NCBI RefSeq assembly: GCF_018342065.1
Contig: NZ_JAFDOE010000001.1
Span: 1-64,000, forward strand
Origin: Citrobacter sp. FP75
Lineage (GTDB): Bacteria; Pseudomonadota; Gammaproteobacteria; Enterobacterales; Enterobacteriaceae
Direction of reading: 5' to 3'
Length of the DNA stretch: 64,000 bases
Shown here: positions 53,496 to 64,000 of the stretch, piece by piece
Numbering within the stretch: position 1 is the first letter of the stretch
How the letters are laid out: every line of letters begins with the position of its first letter
Notes under the pieces: model-generated
Told to the model about the DNA's origin: nothing
The model's database searches: none
What the model saw: the letters and a program-made list of their open reading frames with translations, nothing else
Program-made: the position numbers and the translations under genes

Positions 53496-54694
53496 GCGTC
53501 AGCCTCCCCGGTAAGCGTCTGTAACGTATCACTAAACAGCTGATTAAGCCGCTCGCGCTGCGCCTCTTCCAGCTCCTCCAGCGCCAGGCGGCGGTCAAAC
53601 ACCTCCGCCACGCTCAGCTCACTTAACGTTTCACGTCGTTCATTGGCCATAATACGTTCGCGCTGTTCCCGACTGCGGCGCACCAGTAACACCTCAACCG
53701 GTAAATCTTCGGTTAAGACCTGGATCTTGCGCTGCATGTCGTGCAGGTAATCGTCGGTGGTGATTTCGATATCTAACCAGACGGGCGGTTGCTGCTCTGT
53801 GCCGCGCCATTGTTCAAGCTGGGCAGTAATGGCGGCTAAATCGCCTTTCAATACCGCAAGTGGCTGCGTCACCGGTACGGTGAGGTTCTCAACGGCGCTG
53901 AGTTTCCCTTTATCGAAGCTCACCAGATGTACGCATTTGCTTTTACCACACTCGTCAAAACTGAGAGCAATCGGTGAGCCGCAGTAGCGAATATGTTCCG
54001 TCCCGCCGATAACCTGCGCCCGGTGAATATGCCCCAGCGCGATGTAATCCGCGGGTGGGAAATTCTGCGCCGGAAAGGCATCCAGTGTGCCAATATAGAT
54101 GTCACGCACCGCGTCACTTTTGCTGGCGCCGACGGTAGTCAGATGTCCCGTCGCAATGATTGGCAGATTCAGTTCGCCGCGCAGTTTGCAGGCGTCCTGG
54201 TACTGCTGCTGGTAATAGTCGGTAATCGCCCCCAGTAGATGCTGCTGCTTTTCGCCGCCGGTCAGTCCCGCCTGGCTGGTGATGATGTCGCGTGGACGCA
54301 AAAAAGGAATTGGGCACAGTACAGCGCCCGGCGTGCCGTCGCGGCGTTTCAGTATTTGCGGTGTATGGCCCGCGTTTGCGACCACCGTGGTATTCAGGAA
54401 CGCCAAAATATCGCGCGATTCATTAAGTGTGGCGACGGAGTCGTGATTACCTGCCAGCACCACCAGATGGCAGCCTGTTTGCTGCAAATTGACGACAAAG
54501 CGGTTGTAAATCTCGCGGGCGTAGCTTGGCGGTGAGCCGGTATCAAAAATATCGCCTGCCACAATAATGGCATCCACCTGATGGGATTGTGCGGTCTCCA
54601 GCAGCCAGTCAAGAAAAGCCTGATGCTCGGCGGCGCGGCTCTTGCTGTAGAAATTTTGGCCCAGATGCCAGTCAGACGTGTGGAGGATGCGCAT
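53492..54694 (-). CDS. sbcD: nuclease SbcCD subunit D
   Basis: A 400-aa Mn-dependent Mre11-type nuclease. Metal ligands are in [21 protein letters not shown] and TGHLT/GHIHRA, the five motifs of the calcineurin-like phosphoesterase fold. It is the first gene of the sbcDC operon, and the overlap with sbcC implies coupled translation. It is divergent from phoB, with a Pho box between. Confidence 0.96.
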   Translation of the reverse strand: MRILHTSDWHLGQNFYSKSRAAEHQAFLDWLLETAQSHQVDAIIVAGDIFDTGSPPSYAREIYNRFVVNLQQTGCHLVVLAGNHDSVATLNESRDILAFLNTTVVANAGHTPQILKRRDGTPGAVLCPIPFLRPRDIITSQAGLTGGEKQQHLLGAITDYYQQQYQDACKLRGELNLPIIATGHLTTVGASKSDAVRDIYIGTLDAFPAQNFPPADYIALGHIHRAQVIGGTEHIRYCGSPIALSFDECGKSKCVHLVSFDKGKLSAVENLTVPVTQPLAVLKGDLAAITAQLEQWRGTEQQPPVWLDIEITTDDYLHDMQRKIQVLTEDLPVEVLLVRRSREQRERIMANERRETLSELSVAEVFDRRLALEELEEAQRERLNQLFSDTLQTLTGEADA

Positions 54695-54804
54695 AAGAGT
54701 TCCATGACGATAAAACAGTGGCGGGGATTATAACCTTTCAAGGACGCTAATATCTCGTCTCCGGGCTGTCATAATTCGACAGGCTGCATTAAACCAGGGT
54801 TATC

Positions 54805-54838
54805 TTTTCATAAATCTGTCATAAATCTGACGCATAAT
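54805..54838 (+). promoter_or_regulatory. Pho box and -10 of phoB
   Basis: TTTTCATAAATCTGTCAT (54805-54822) is a full 18-bp PhoB box of two 7-bp direct repeats, followed by a third partial repeat (54823-54833) and the -10 CATAAT (54833-54838). It is nearly the same as in E. coli, so phoBR is positively autoregulated. Confidence 0.88.
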
Positions 54839-54884
54839 GGCACCGTATTGATGATAAACGATTTAATAATAAACAGGGCAAATC

Positions 54885-55574
54885 ATGGCGAGACGTATTC
54901 TGGTCGTAGAAGATGAAGCTCCAATTCGTGAAATGGTCTGCTTCGTGCTCGAGCAAAACGGGTTCCAACCTGTAGAAGCCGAAGATTATGACAGTGCGGT
55001 GAACCAACTTAATGAACCCTGGCCGGATCTGATTCTGCTGGACTGGATGCTGCCCGGCGGCTCGGGCCTGCAGTTCATCAAGCATCTCAAGCGAGAAGCC
55101 ATGACGCGGGATATTCCTGTGATGATGCTGACGGCAAGGGGCGAAGAGGAAGACCGCGTGCGTGGACTGGAAACCGGTGCGGATGACTATATCACCAAGC
55201 CGTTTTCCCCCAAGGAACTGGTGGCGCGTATTAAAGCTGTGCTGCGTCGTATTTCGCCAATGGCGGTTGAAGAAGTCATTGAGATGCAGGGGCTGAGTCT
55301 TGATCCCACCTCGCATCGCGTGATGACCGGCGAGGCTCCACTGGATATGGGGCCGACCGAATTCAAGCTGTTGCACTTCTTTATGACCCATCCTGAGCGC
55401 GTCTACAGTCGCGAACAATTACTCAATCATGTCTGGGGCACCAATGTGTACGTGGAGGACCGGACGGTCGATGTGCACATCCGCCGCTTGCGTAAGGCGC
55501 TGGAGCACAGCGGTCACGATCGCATGGTGCAGACGGTTCGCGGGACGGGATACCGTTTTTCAACCCGCTTCTGA
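54885..55574 (+). CDS. phoB: phosphate regulon response regulator PhoB
   Basis: A 229-aa OmpR-type regulator. The receiver has Glu9 and Asp10, phospho-acceptor Asp53 ([11 protein letters not shown]) and Lys in [11 protein letters not shown]. The C-terminal winged helix (about 130-229) binds Pho boxes with [19 protein letters not shown]. It activates phoA and its own operon in this window. PhoR, its kinase, is encoded 50 bp downstream. Confidence 0.98.
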   Translation: MARRILVVEDEAPIREMVCFVLEQNGFQPVEAEDYDSAVNQLNEPWPDLILLDWMLPGGSGLQFIKHLKREAMTRDIPVMMLTARGEEEDRVRGLETGADDYITKPFSPKELVARIKAVLRRISPMAVEEVIEMQGLSLDPTSHRVMTGEAPLDMGPTEFKLLHFFMTHPERVYSREQLLNHVWGTNVYVEDRTVDVHIRRLRKALEHSGHDRMVQTVRGTGYRFSTRF

Positions 55575-55624
55575 CGGGTAGGTAAGATTGCCCATTAGAT
55601 CAAGCTGTAATTGGAGTGTGACGT

Positions 55625-56920
55625 TTGCTTGAACGATTGTCATGGAAAAGGCTGGTGCTGGAGCTGATCCTTTGCTGCATACCGGCTTTTATCCTTAGTG
55701 CTTTTTTGGGTTACCTGCCCTGGTTTTTACTGGCGTCGGTAACGGGCCTGCTTGTCTGGCATTTCTGGAATTTACTGCGTTTATCCTGGTGGTTATGGGT
55801 CGACAGGAGTATGACGCCTCCGCCGGGGCGCGGCAGTTGGGAACCGTTGCTCTATGGCCTGCATCAAATGCAGTTGCGTAACAAAAAACGCCGTCGAGAA
55901 CTGGGGAATCTGATTAAACGTTTTCGCAGTGGGGCAGAATCGTTGCCCGATGCGGTGGTGCTGACCACCGAAGAAGGCGGTATTTTCTGGTGTAACGGCT
56001 TAGCGCAGCAGGTTTTGGGACTGCGTTGGCCGGACGATAGCGGGCAAAATATTCTTAACCTGCTCCGCTACCCGGAATTCACGCTATACCTGAAAACGCG
56101 CGATTTTAGCCGGCCAATCAATTTGGTTCTGAATACCGGACGGCATCTGGAAATCCGCGTGATGCCCTATACCGACAAGCAATTGTTGATGGTGGCGCGC
56201 GATGTCACCCAAATGCACCAACTCGAAGGCTCGCGGCGTAACTTTTTCGCCAATGCCAGTCATGAACTGCGCACGCCGCTGACGGTGCTGCAGGGCTATC
56301 TGGAGATGATGCAGGAGCATCCGCTGGAAGGGGCTACGCGAGAAAAAGCGCTGCACACCATGCGGGAGCAAACACATCGCATGGAAGGGCTGGTGAAGCA
56401 GCTACTGACGTTGTCGAAAATAGAAGCTGCGCCAACGCTGCAGCTGAATGAGAGGGTAGATGTACCGATGATACTGCGCGTCGTGGAACACGAAGCGCAA
56501 ACGTTGAGTCAGAATAAACACACATTTACCTTTGACGTGGATAATCACCTGAGCGTGATGGGCAACGAGGAGCAGCTGCGGAGCGCTATCTCGAATCTCG
56601 TGTATAACGCAGTGAACCATACGCCTGCGGGAACGCACATCACCGTGCGCTGGCAGTATGTCGCGTCGGGGGCGGAGTTTTGCGTTGAGGACAACGGTCC
56701 AGGTATTGCTGCTGAACACATCCCACGTTTGACCGAGCGCTTTTATCGCGTGGACAAAGCGCGATCGCGACAAACGGGCGGTAGTGGACTCGGACTGGCT
56801 ATTGTGAAGCATGCCTTAAATCATCACGACAGCCGATTGAATATTGAAAGTCAGCCGGGCAAAGGGACGCGGTTTAGCTTTGTGCTTGCGGAACGTTTAC
56901 TTGCCAAAAGTAACGATTGA
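55625..56920 (+). CDS. phoR: phosphate regulon sensor kinase PhoR
   Basis: A 431-aa kinase: two N-terminal membrane segments (about residues 8-50), a PAS domain (about 95-190), a HisKA domain with His213 ([12 protein letters not shown]) and an HATPase_c domain with [18 protein letters not shown] and GGSGLGLAI. It has no large periplasmic sensor and reads phosphate through PstSCAB and PhoU. The start is TTG at 55625, where E. coli uses GTG; this gives exactly the same length, with GGAG nine bases upstream. Confidence 0.96.
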   Translation: MLERLSWKRLVLELILCCIPAFILSAFLGYLPWFLLASVTGLLVWHFWNLLRLSWWLWVDRSMTPPPGRGSWEPLLYGLHQMQLRNKKRRRELGNLIKRFRSGAESLPDAVVLTTEEGGIFWCNGLAQQVLGLRWPDDSGQNILNLLRYPEFTLYLKTRDFSRPINLVLNTGRHLEIRVMPYTDKQLLMVARDVTQMHQLEGSRRNFFANASHELRTPLTVLQGYLEMMQEHPLEGATREKALHTMREQTHRMEGLVKQLLTLSKIEAAPTLQLNERVDVPMILRVVEHEAQTLSQNKHTFTFDVDNHLSVMGNEEQLRSAISNLVYNAVNHTPAGTHITVRWQYVASGAEFCVEDNGPGIAAEHIPRLTERFYRVDKARSRQTGGSGLGLAIVKHALNHHDSRLNIESQPGKGTRFSFVLAERLLAKSND

Positions 56921-57325
56921 CGCTTCTTCGTAAGATTATCTTTCCAAAAGCCAGCGCAAGCTGGTTTTTTTTATACGGTCAATGGATACATCCTGAATTT
57001 TACGACGTTTGATTGTTTTTTGTTCGAACTATTACCCATACCTTTTTCCATGAAATGGTGTTTTGTGCTAACTCTGTTTTTCATATCACTATATTGTTCC
57101 GGTTTTTGGATCCCACCTTGCTTTAAAACGTTATAAGCGTTTAAATTGCGCACCATATGCTGTCATACCGACTGCATTTACGCGGTAAATCGAAAAACTA
57201 TTCTTCGCCGCGCCAGACTGGGAGAATTTCCCGCTGGAATTGATTAAAAATGCCGCTGTATCGTCCCTCAGGGAAAGGCAAAAATTAAACGTTTACAACA
57301 CCACATCCACAGGCAGTAAGACTTT
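56921..57325. other. intergenic region between phoR and brnQ
   Basis: 405 bp. The first 50 bp hold the phoR terminator. The rest is AT-rich with no credible gene; a 61-codon open frame on the minus strand (56971-57156) has no ribosome site I trust. The brnQ promoter should lie in the last 150 bp. Confidence 0.5.
56951..56972 (+). terminator. rho-independent terminator of phoBR
   Basis: CCAGC (56951-56955), a GCAA loop, GCTGG (56960-56964) and eight T. A short but typical terminator directly behind phoR. Confidence 0.85.
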
Positions 57326-58645
57326 ATGACCCATCAGTTAAAATCACGCGATATCATCGCTCTGGGATTTATGACATTTGCACTGTTCGTTGGTGCAGGT
57401 AACATTATTTTCCCCCCTATGGTTGGTTTGCAGGCTGGCGAGCACGTCTGGACTGCAGCTTTTGGCTTTCTGATTACCGCTGTTGGCCTGCCGGTGCTCA
57501 CCGTTGTGGCGCTGGCGAAAGTCGGTGGTGGTGTAGACAGCCTGAGCACCCCGATCGGCAAAGTCGCCGGTTTGGTGCTGGCCACCGTCTGCTATCTGGC
57601 CGTCGGACCGTTGTTTGCTACGCCGCGTACCGCGACAGTTTCCTTTGAAGTGGGGATTGCCCCGCTGACCGGTGACTCCGCGCTGCCGCTGTTTATCTAC
57701 AGCGTGGTTTATTTCGCGATTGTTATCCTGGTGTCGCTCTATCCGGGCAAACTGCTGGATACCGTGGGCAACTTCCTCGCACCGCTGAAAATCCTTGCGC
57801 TGGTTGTGCTGTCTGTTGCCGCGATTGTCTGGCCTGCCGGTCCGATCAGCGATGCAATGGAAGCCTATCAAACCGCTGCGTTTTCGAACGGCTTCGTGAA
57901 CGGCTATCTGACGATGGATACGCTGGGCGCGATGGTCTTTGGTATTGTTATTGTGAACGCCGCTCGCTCGCGTGGCGTCACCGAAGCACGTTTGCTGACG
58001 CGTTATACCGTCTGGGCGGGTTTAATGGCGGGTGTCGGCTTAACGCTGCTGTATCTCGCCTTGTTCCGTCTGGGGTCAGATAGCGCAGTGCTGGTCGATC
58101 AGTCTGCTAACGGCGCGGCAATTCTGCATGCGTATGTTCAGCATACTTTCGGTGGTGCAGGTAGCTTCCTGCTGGCCGCGTTGATTTTCATCGCCTGTCT
58201 GGTTACGGCGGTTGGCCTGACCTGTGCGTGCGCCGAATTCTTCGCGCAGTACATTCCGCTGTCTTACCGTACGCTGGTGTTTATCCTCGGCGGCTTCTCC
58301 ATGGTGGTGTCAAACCTGGGCCTGAGCCACCTGATTCAGATCTCGATTCCGGTTCTGACGGCTATCTATCCGCCATGTATCGCACTGGTTGTATTAAGCT
58401 TTACCCGCTCATGGTGGCATAATTCTTCCCGCGTCATTGCACCTGCGATGTTTATCAGCCTGATTTTTGGTATCCTTGATGGCATTAAAGCTTCTGCAAT
58501 TGGCGACGTCTTACCGGTCTGGACTCAGCGTTTACCGCTGGCGGAGCAAGGTCTGGCGTGGTTGATGCCAACAGTCGTGATGGTGGTCCTGGCCGTTATT
58601 TGGGACCGCGCAGCAGGTCGACAAGTGACCTCTAGCGCACACTAA
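57326..58645 (+). CDS. brnQ: branched-chain amino acid transporter BrnQ
   Basis: A 439-aa inner-membrane carrier of the LIVCS family with 12 membrane segments. It takes up leucine, isoleucine and valine with Na+ or H+. Length equals E. coli BrnQ. The family pattern [21 protein letters not shown] in the first segment is clear. A terminator separates it from proY. Confidence 0.95.
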   Translation: MTHQLKSRDIIALGFMTFALFVGAGNIIFPPMVGLQAGEHVWTAAFGFLITAVGLPVLTVVALAKVGGGVDSLSTPIGKVAGLVLATVCYLAVGPLFATPRTATVSFEVGIAPLTGDSALPLFIYSVVYFAIVILVSLYPGKLLDTVGNFLAPLKILALVVLSVAAIVWPAGPISDAMEAYQTAAFSNGFVNGYLTMDTLGAMVFGIVIVNAARSRGVTEARLLTRYTVWAGLMAGVGLTLLYLALFRLGSDSAVLVDQSANGAAILHAYVQHTFGGAGSFLLAALIFIACLVTAVGLTCACAEFFAQYIPLSYRTLVFILGGFSMVVSNLGLSHLIQISIPVLTAIYPPCIALVVLSFTRSWWHNSSRVIAPAMFISLIFGILDGIKASAIGDVLPVWTQRLPLAEQGLAWLMPTVVMVVLAVIWDRAAGRQVTSSAH

Positions 58646-58665
58646 TATCACTGACAATAAGTTTT

Positions 58666-58703
58666 AACCACGGGGCTATTAATATGGCCCCGTGGTTTTT
58701 TTA
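58666..58703 (+). terminator. terminator between brnQ and proY
   Basis: AACCACGGGGC (58666-58676) pairs with GCCCCGTGGTT (58687-58697), followed by TTTTTT. Strong stem with a T-run; proY starts 24 bp later. Confidence 0.88.
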
Positions 58704-58726
58704 TTGTGTTAACAGGTTAGGAATCG

Positions 58727-60100
58727 ATGGAAAGTAATAACAAGCTAAAGCGTGGGCTGAGCACCCGGCACATCCGCTTTATGGCATTAGGTTCAGCAAT
58801 TGGTACCGGATTGTTTTATGGCTCAGCCGATGCCATCAAAATGGCGGGGCCAAGCGTGTTGCTGGCCTATCTTATCGGTGGCGTGGCGGCGTACATTATC
58901 ATGCGTGCGCTGGGCGAAATGTCCGTTCATAACCCGGCAGCCAGTTCGTTCTCGCGCTATGCGCAGGAAAACCTCGGACCGCTGGCAGGCTACATTACCG
59001 GCTGGACCTACTGTTTTGAAATCCTGATTGTCGCCATTGCCGACGTGACCGCTTTCGGTATTTATATGGGCGTCTGGTTCCCGGCGGTGCCCCACTGGAT
59101 CTGGGTTCTGAGCGTGGTGCTGATTATCTGCGCCATCAACCTGATGAGTGTGAAGGTGTTTGGCGAACTGGAATTCTGGTTCTCGTTCTTTAAGGTCGCC
59201 ACCATCATCATCATGATTGTCGCCGGTTTCGGCATCATCATTTGGGGCATTGGCAACGGCGGGCAACCGACCGGTATCCATAACCTGTGGAGCAACGGTG
59301 GTTTCTTCAGTAACGGCTGGCTGGGTATGGTCATGTCGCTGCAGATGGTGATGTTCGCCTACGGCGGGATTGAAATTATCGGTATTACCGCTGGCGAAGC
59401 AAAAGACCCGGAGAAATCCATTCCGCGCGCGATCAACTCTGTGCCGATGCGAATCCTGGTGTTTTATGTCGGCACGCTGTTCGTCATTATGTCTATCTAT
59501 CCGTGGAACCAGGTGGGCACCGACGGTAGCCCGTTCGTCCTGACGTTCCAGCATATGGGCATTACCTTTGCGGCAGGTATCCTTAACTTTGTGGTGCTGA
59601 CCGCCTCGCTGTCGGCGATCAACTCTGACGTCTTTGGCGTGGGCCGCATGCTACACGGCATGGCGGAGCAGGGTAGCGCACCGAAAATGTTCGCCAAAAC
59701 TTCGCGCCGTGGCGTGCCGTGGGTGACGGTGATGGTGATGACCATCGCGCTGCTGTTTGCGGTGTATCTTAACTACATCATGCCGGAAAACATCTTCCTG
59801 GTGATCGCCTCACTGGCGACCTTCGCCACCGTGTGGGTGTGGATTATGATCCTGCTGTCGCAGATTGCCTTCCGCCGTCGTCTGCCGCCGGAAGAAGTCA
59901 AAGCATTGACGTTTAAAGTCCCAGGCGGCGTGGTCACGACGGTGATTGGTCTGATTTTCCTGGTCTTTATCATCGGGCTTATTGGCTACCATCCGGATAC
60001 CCGTATTTCGCTGTACGTCGGTTTCGCGTGGATTGCCCTGCTGCTGGTCGGCTGGGTATTTAAACGCCGTCGCGAGCGTCAACTGGCTGAAGTTAATTGA
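58727..60100 (+). CDS. proY: proline-specific permease ProY
   Basis: A 457-aa amino acid/polyamine/organocation (APC) permease with 12 membrane segments, the glycine-rich first segment [16 protein letters not shown] and the family motif [16 protein letters not shown]. In Salmonella ProY is a cryptic proline carrier that works only when overexpressed. Length equals E. coli ProY. Confidence 0.93.
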   Translation: MESNNKLKRGLSTRHIRFMALGSAIGTGLFYGSADAIKMAGPSVLLAYLIGGVAAYIIMRALGEMSVHNPAASSFSRYAQENLGPLAGYITGWTYCFEILIVAIADVTAFGIYMGVWFPAVPHWIWVLSVVLIICAINLMSVKVFGELEFWFSFFKVATIIIMIVAGFGIIIWGIGNGGQPTGIHNLWSNGGFFSNGWLGMVMSLQMVMFAYGGIEIIGITAGEAKDPEKSIPRAINSVPMRILVFYVGTLFVIMSIYPWNQVGTDGSPFVLTFQHMGITFAAGILNFVVLTASLSAINSDVFGVGRMLHGMAEQGSAPKMFAKTSRRGVPWVTVMVMTIALLFAVYLNYIMPENIFLVIASLATFATVWVWIMILLSQIAFRRRLPPEEVKALTFKVPGGVVTTVIGLIFLVFIIGLIGYHPDTRISLYVGFAWIALLLVGWVFKRRRERQLAEVN

Positions 60101-60105
60101 TTCTC

Positions 60106-60139
60106 TGCCGGGTAATGTATTGCGTTACCCGGCATTTTT
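60106..60139 (+). terminator. terminator of proY
   Basis: TGCCGGGTAA (60106-60115) pairs perfectly with TTACCCGGCA (60125-60134), followed by TTTTT. Confidence 0.9.
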
Positions 60140-60161
60140 CTCCTCCCCCGAACTCCTCCCC
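60140..60161 (-). promoter_or_regulatory. tandem MalT boxes of malZ
   Basis: On the minus strand the sequence reads GGGGAGGAG (60153-60161), three bases, then GGGGGAGGAG (60140-60149). Both fit the MalT box GGGGA(T/G)GAGG and stand as direct repeats 13 bp apart, about 80-100 bp before malZ. MalT with ATP and maltotriose is expected to activate malZ through them. Confidence 0.65.
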
Positions 60162-60236
60162 TAATAAACGTTAAGATGATGAGTGATCCTTAACTTCCCT
60201 ATGGCAAGGTGACTTTATTTTCATCAAAGGGGATAC

Positions 60237-62057
60237 GTGATGTTGAACGCCTGGCACCTTCCGGTTGCCCCATTTGTTAAGCAAAACAAAGACAAACTGA
60301 CGATTACGCTCTGGCTGGCAGGGGACAATCCACCCCTGCGGGTAACGCTACGCGCGGAAAATGATAACGAAGAGATTTCGCTCTGCATGCACAAGCAGCG
60401 CAGCCAGCCGCAGCCGGGTGTGACCGCATGGCGCGCGGCAATCGATCTCTCCAGCGGCCAGCCTCGTCGGCGCTATAGCTTTAAATTACTGTGGCTCGAT
60501 CGCCAGCTGTGGTTTACCCCGCAAGGGTTCAGCCGTATTCCGCCCGCGCGTCTGGAACAGTTTGCTGTCGATGTGCCGGACAACGGCCCGCAATGGGTGG
60601 CCGACCAGATTTTCTATCAAATCTTTCCGGATCGTTTTGCGCGCAGCCAGTCGCGTGATGCCGGGCAGGATAATGTCTATTACCACCACGCCGCCGGACA
60701 CGATATTGTGCAGCGCGACTGGGAAGAACCGCTTACGGCCCAGGCCGGTGGCTCGACGTTTTATGGTGGCGATTTGGATGGGATCAGCGAGAAACTGCCG
60801 TACCTGAAAACCTTAGGTGTAACGGCGCTGTACCTGAATCCGGTGTTTACCGCGCCAAGCGTACACAAATACGACACCGAGGATTATCGGCATGTTGACC
60901 CGCGATTTGGCGGCGACAGGGCGCTATTACGCCTGCGACATAACACGCAGCAACAGGGCATGCGCCTGGTGCTGGACGGCGTATTCAATCACAGCGGCGA
61001 TTCGCACGCCTGGTTCGACAGGCATAATCGGGGAACTGATGGGGCGTGTCATCATCCGGACTCGCCCTGGCGCGGTTGGTACCATTTCTCTGACGATGGC
61101 GTTGCGCTGGACTGGCTGGGCTATGCCAGTTTGCCCAAGCTGGACTTTGCCTCTGAAAGTCTGGTGAATGAAATTTATCGCGGCGAAGACAGTATTGTAC
61201 GTCACTGGTTAAAAGCACCGTGGAGTATGGATGGCTGGCGGCTTGATGTTGTGCACATGCTGGGGGAAGCCGGTGGGGCGCGCAACAACCTGCAGCATGT
61301 GGCCGGGATTACCCAGGCGGCGAAAGAAACGCAGCCAGAAGCCTATGTTGTGGGTGAACACTTTGGTGATGCGCGCCAGTGGTTACAGGCCGATGCTGAA
61401 GATGCCGCCATGAACTATCGCGGTTTTACCTTCCCACTCTGGGGATTTCTCGCCAACACCGATATCTCTTACGATCCGCAGTTTATTGATGCCCAGACCT
61501 GTATGGCGTGGATGGATAACTACCGGGCGGGGTTGTCGCATCAGCAGCAGTTGCGCATGTTTAACCAGCTCGACAGCCACGATACCGCCCGCTTTAAATC
61601 GCTGTTGGGCAAAGATGTTGCGCGCCTGCCGCTGGCGGTAGTGTGGCTGTTTACCTGGCCTGGCGTTCCGTGTATTTACTACGGTGACGAAGTCGGGCTG
61701 GATGGGAATAACGATCCGTTCTGCCGCAAGCCGTTCCCGTGGCAGAAGGAAAAGCAGGACGGCGAACTGCTGGCGCTGTACCAGCGGCTGGCGAAATTAC
61801 GTCATCACAGTAAGGCGCTACGCCACGGCGGCTGTCAGGTAATTTACGCCGAGGATAACGTGGTGGTGTTTGCGCGGGTTCTAAACCAGCAGCGCGTACT
61901 GGTGGCGATTAACCGGGGGCACGCCTGTGAAGTGGTGTTGCCGTGGTCACCGTTGCTAAATGTCGCACAGTGGCAGCACAAAGAGGGCAAAGGTCAGGTT
62001 GTTGGCGATGTGCTGACGCTGCCCGCCATCTCGGCTTCGGTGTGGATGAGTCATTGA
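60237..62057 (+). CDS. malZ: maltodextrin glucosidase
   Basis: A 606-aa cytoplasmic GH13 enzyme that removes glucose from the reducing end of maltodextrins. Conserved regions: DGVFNHSG (I), [10 protein letters not shown] with the nucleophile Asp (II), VGEHFGDA with the acid Glu (III) and QLDSHDTAR (IV). The start is either GTG at 60237 or the ATG at 60240. Length equals E. coli MalZ within one to two residues. Its 3' end overlaps the minus-strand LysR gene by 7 bp. Confidence 0.95.
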   Translation: MMLNAWHLPVAPFVKQNKDKLTITLWLAGDNPPLRVTLRAENDNEEISLCMHKQRSQPQPGVTAWRAAIDLSSGQPRRRYSFKLLWLDRQLWFTPQGFSRIPPARLEQFAVDVPDNGPQWVADQIFYQIFPDRFARSQSRDAGQDNVYYHHAAGHDIVQRDWEEPLTAQAGGSTFYGGDLDGISEKLPYLKTLGVTALYLNPVFTAPSVHKYDTEDYRHVDPRFGGDRALLRLRHNTQQQGMRLVLDGVFNHSGDSHAWFDRHNRGTDGACHHPDSPWRGWYHFSDDGVALDWLGYASLPKLDFASESLVNEIYRGEDSIVRHWLKAPWSMDGWRLDVVHMLGEAGGARNNLQHVAGITQAAKETQPEAYVVGEHFGDARQWLQADAEDAAMNYRGFTFPLWGFLANTDISYDPQFIDAQTCMAWMDNYRAGLSHQQQLRMFNQLDSHDTARFKSLLGKDVARLPLAVVWLFTWPGVPCIYYGDEVGLDGNNDPFCRKPFPWQKEKQDGELLALYQRLAKLRHHSKALRHGGCQVIYAEDNVVVFARVLNQQRVLVAINRGHACEVVLPWSPLLNVAQWQHKEGKGQVVGDVLTLPAISASVWMSH

Positions 62058-62953
62058 TATAAACTCGTAATCTCCGGGCTTGCCAGCAGCGTTTCCCGCC
62101 ACCAGCGCTGCGCCAGCCCGTCGCTACTATTGCGCCATGCCATATAAGCGACATCCTGTTGACGAAAAGAGGTCACCGTTTTTTCTACTAACTCGCCCGT
62201 GGCAAGCCATGGGCTGGCAATGTGGCGGGGGAGAAATCCGCAGCCCATGCCTGCCCGCAGCAGCAGCACCTTACTGTGGAAATCATCGACGCGAATTTGT
62301 GCCTGCTCCTCCATCAGGTTGCTTTGTAGCGGATGACAAAACCGGGCGCTGTCGCTGATAACAATCGCCCGATGCAGACACAATTGTTCGTTCGTTAAGT
62401 CAGTTTGTGCTGTGGCCAGGGGATGGTTGGGAGCGACAACAAACACGTTATCCAGCGTACCGAGCATTTTGTAAGACCAGGCGGCGGACGTTGGTGGTTC
62501 ATTAATCGCGCCCAGAATGATATCCGCCCCGTTGTGGGTGAGTTCTTCCCACGAACCCGCCAGCGTGTGGTGGGTAAAGTTGAGACGCGTTTGTTTATTG
62601 AGGGCGTAAAAAGCATCGATTACCGGTAATAAGGCGGCAAAAGGAAAGGAGGCATCCAGCGCAATCGCCAGTTCTTTTTCCCAGCCAGCGCTCAGCTGTA
62701 ACGCTTGTTTTTCGAGATCTTTTGCCGCACTCAGCAGTAAACGTCCCTTTTCCAGCATCATCAGTCCGGTATCGGTAAACTTTGCCCGATGCCCGGAACG
62801 GTCAAGCAATTCGATATTCAGATCGCTTTCCAGCTTCTGAATCATATAGCTGAGTGCCGCAGGGGTTTTGAACAGCGATTCGGCCGCTGCGGCAAATGAA
62901 CCCTGTTTGTCGAGTGCGTCGAGGATAAGCAAAACATCCAGATTGATGCGCAT
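62051..62953 (-). CDS. LysR-family transcriptional regulator
   Basis: A 300-aa LysR regulator. The N-terminal winged helix (about residues 1-65) has [20 protein letters not shown] and a periplasmic-binding-like effector domain follows (about 90-300, [21 protein letters not shown]). The ATG at 62953 fits the family start; an in-frame extension of 40 codons upstream is hydrophobic and unlike LysR. It is divergent from the isochorismatase-family hydrolase, the usual layout for a LysR regulator and its target. The effector is unknown. Confidence 0.87.
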   Translation of the reverse strand: MRINLDVLLILDALDKQGSFAAAAESLFKTPAALSYMIQKLESDLNIELLDRSGHRAKFTDTGLMMLEKGRLLLSAAKDLEKQALQLSAGWEKELAIALDASFPFAALLPVIDAFYALNKQTRLNFTHHTLAGSWEELTHNGADIILGAINEPPTSAAWSYKMLGTLDNVFVVAPNHPLATAQTDLTNEQLCLHRAIVISDSARFCHPLQSNLMEEQAQIRVDDFHSKVLLLRAGMGCGFLPRHIASPWLATGELVEKTVTSFRQQDVAYMAWRNSSDGLAQRWWRETLLASPEITSLYQ

Positions 62954-63226
62954 AAGCAGAAAATATCCTGAAAATTTAATCCCTCTGTTGTACCGAATGA
63001 AGAAAAACAATGCCAGTGAATAAATTAGATAAGCCATGCGCATTTTTTTGATGATCATTAGGATATTTCGCAACGCAGAATAAATAGTTTCACAAGATGG
63101 TAAGTTTTCTTTAATAACTCGTTAGAAATTTCCCGCTATACTCAACAAGCTTTCTGATTCAGGATCCTGCTGCTGACGGCAGATACAGACCGTTGCCTTT
63201 TAACTTATTGATTAAGAAGGTGTGCT

Positions 63227-63868
63227 ATGTCTATTCGGGAACTGATTGACCCACAAAACTCGACGCTTATTTTTATTGATCATCAGCCGCAAATGTCATT
63301 TGGTGTGGCGAATATTGATCGTCAGACGTTAAAAAATAATACCGTAGCATTAGCTAAAGCCGGGAAAATATTCAATGTTCCGGTGATCTATACTTCTGTG
63401 GAAACGAAAAGTTTTAGCGGATATATCTGGCCGGAATTGTTAGCAGTTCATCCTGATGTAAAACCGATTGAACGCACCTCGATGAATTCCTGGGAAGATG
63501 CCGCGTTTGTGAAGGCGGTGAAAGCGACCGGACGTAAAAAACTGATTATCTCTGCGCTATGGACCGAGGTCTGTCTGACCTTCCCGGCGTTGATGGCGCT
63601 GGAAGAAGGTTATGAAGTGTATGTGGTGACCGACACTTCTGGCGGTACTTCCGTGGATGCTCATGAGCGTTCTATTGACCGCATGGTGCAGGCGGGTGCG
63701 GTACCTGTGACCTGGCAACAGGTTCTTCTCGAGTACCAGCGCGACTGGTCACGCAAAGAAACTTACGACGCGGTGATGGATCTGGTGCGCGAGCACAGCG
63801 GCGCGTACGGCATGGGCGTGGATTATGCCTATACCCTGGTGCACGGTGCGCCGGAACGTAAAGCTTAA
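63227..63868 (+). CDS. isochorismatase-family hydrolase, YcaC-like
   Basis: A 213-aa cysteine hydrolase. Asp18 (IFIDHQPQ) and Cys116 (ALWTEVCLTFPAL) are two of the catalytic triad, and the Lys should be in the KATGRKKLI segment. It resembles E. coli YcaC (208 aa) in pattern (AFVKAVKATG, EEGYEVYVVTD). Substrate unknown; the family hydrolyses amides such as nicotinamide or the isochorismate ether. It is likely controlled by the divergent LysR gene, with a 273-bp shared upstream region. Confidence 0.85.
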   Translation: MSIRELIDPQNSTLIFIDHQPQMSFGVANIDRQTLKNNTVALAKAGKIFNVPVIYTSVETKSFSGYIWPELLAVHPDVKPIERTSMNSWEDAAFVKAVKATGRKKLIISALWTEVCLTFPALMALEEGYEVYVVTDTSGGTSVDAHERSIDRMVQAGAVPVTWQQVLLEYQRDWSRKETYDAVMDLVREHSGAYGMGVDYAYTLVHGAPERKA

Positions 63869-63928
63869 ATACACGTCATCCTTCATGCTGCCTGAATGCA
63901 TCGTTAAAGATCTCGTGTATTGATATTT

Positions 63929-63948
63929 ATGGCGGGCTATCCCGCCAT
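63929..63948 (+). terminator. hairpin after the hydrolase gene
   Basis: ATGGCGGG (63929-63936) pairs perfectly with CCCGCCAT (63941-63948) around a four-base loop; TCTCCTT follows, so the T-run is poor. It may only partly separate the hydrolase from the next gene. Confidence 0.6.
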
Positions 63949-63971
63949 TCTCCTTCAACAAGGAACCCTTC

Positions 63972-64000
63972 ATGGCGCAGAACAAACATGTGACGTTGGT
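63972..64000 (+). CDS. start of an unidentified gene, cut by the window edge
   Basis: ATG at 63972 with AAGGAA six bases upstream; nine full codons are visible (MAQNKHVTL). Too short to identify. The pattern of a polar start and then a beta strand would suit a Rossmann-type oxidoreductase, but this is a guess. It is on the same strand as the hydrolase, 103 bp downstream. Confidence 0.5.

Noticed and set aside
56971-57156. 61-codon open frame on the minus strand between phoR and brnQ
   Set aside because: No ribosome site and no recognisable family; its 3' end runs into the phoR terminator region.

Overview
The window is chromosomal DNA of an enterobacterium very close to Escherichia coli, most likely Citrobacter. 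Most proteins are near-identical in length to their E. coli K-12 counterparts, and the core gene order follows K-12 around the lac-mhp-tau-hemB-phoA-phoBR-malZ segment. Citrobacter is inferred from a lac locus (absent in most Salmonella), an intact afu/uhp-like operon and several insertions relative to K-12. The species is not resolved. I see no prophage, IS element, CRISPR array, rRNA or tRNA gene.

Left part (1-14.4 kb): the left edge cuts through the lac promoter/operator region, followed by lacI. A seven-gene block of about 4.7 kb sits between lacI and mhpR, which are neighbours in K-12: a methyltransferase, a DJ-1/AraC-type regulator with an MBL-fold hydrolase, ymjA, a cold-shock-domain protein, and a VOC/ABM pair. 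Then comes the complete mhpR/mhpABCDFET system for 3-(3-hydroxyphenyl)propionate catabolism, which delivers pyruvate, succinate and acetyl-CoA.

Middle-left (14.4-28.2 kb): a possible 29-codon small ORF behind a perfect inverted repeat, mmuM without mmuP, and a six-gene minus-strand operon. The operon runs UhpA-like, UhpB-like, UhpC-like, then AfuA, AfuB, AfuC: a hexose-phosphate-type sensor cascade placed ahead of a sugar-phosphate ABC importer. tauABCD (taurine as sulfur source) and hemB follow.

Middle (28.2-47 kb): a large autotransporter adhesin, iprA (yaiV), ampH, the sbmA-yaiW peptide-uptake operon, yaiY, yaiZ, ddlA, an MdtG-like efflux gene not found here in K-12, an iraP with an altered C-terminus, phoA-psiF behind a Pho box, dgcC, proC, an ERIC repeat, yaiI, the TyrR/TrpR-regulated aroL with yaiA and aroM, and ppnP.

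Right part (47-64 kb): rdgC, mak, araJ, the nuclease genes sbcDC, divergent phoBR with its own Pho box, brnQ, proY and malZ with tandem MalT boxes. The right end leaves the K-12 order: a LysR regulator, a divergent isochorismatase-family hydrolase and the first codons of another gene occupy the place where K-12 has acpH.

The best candidates for follow-up are the uhp-like/afu operon with its probable internal activator-dependent promoter, the iraP C-terminal change, the hairpin plus small ORF after mhpT, and the LysR/hydrolase locus at the right edge.
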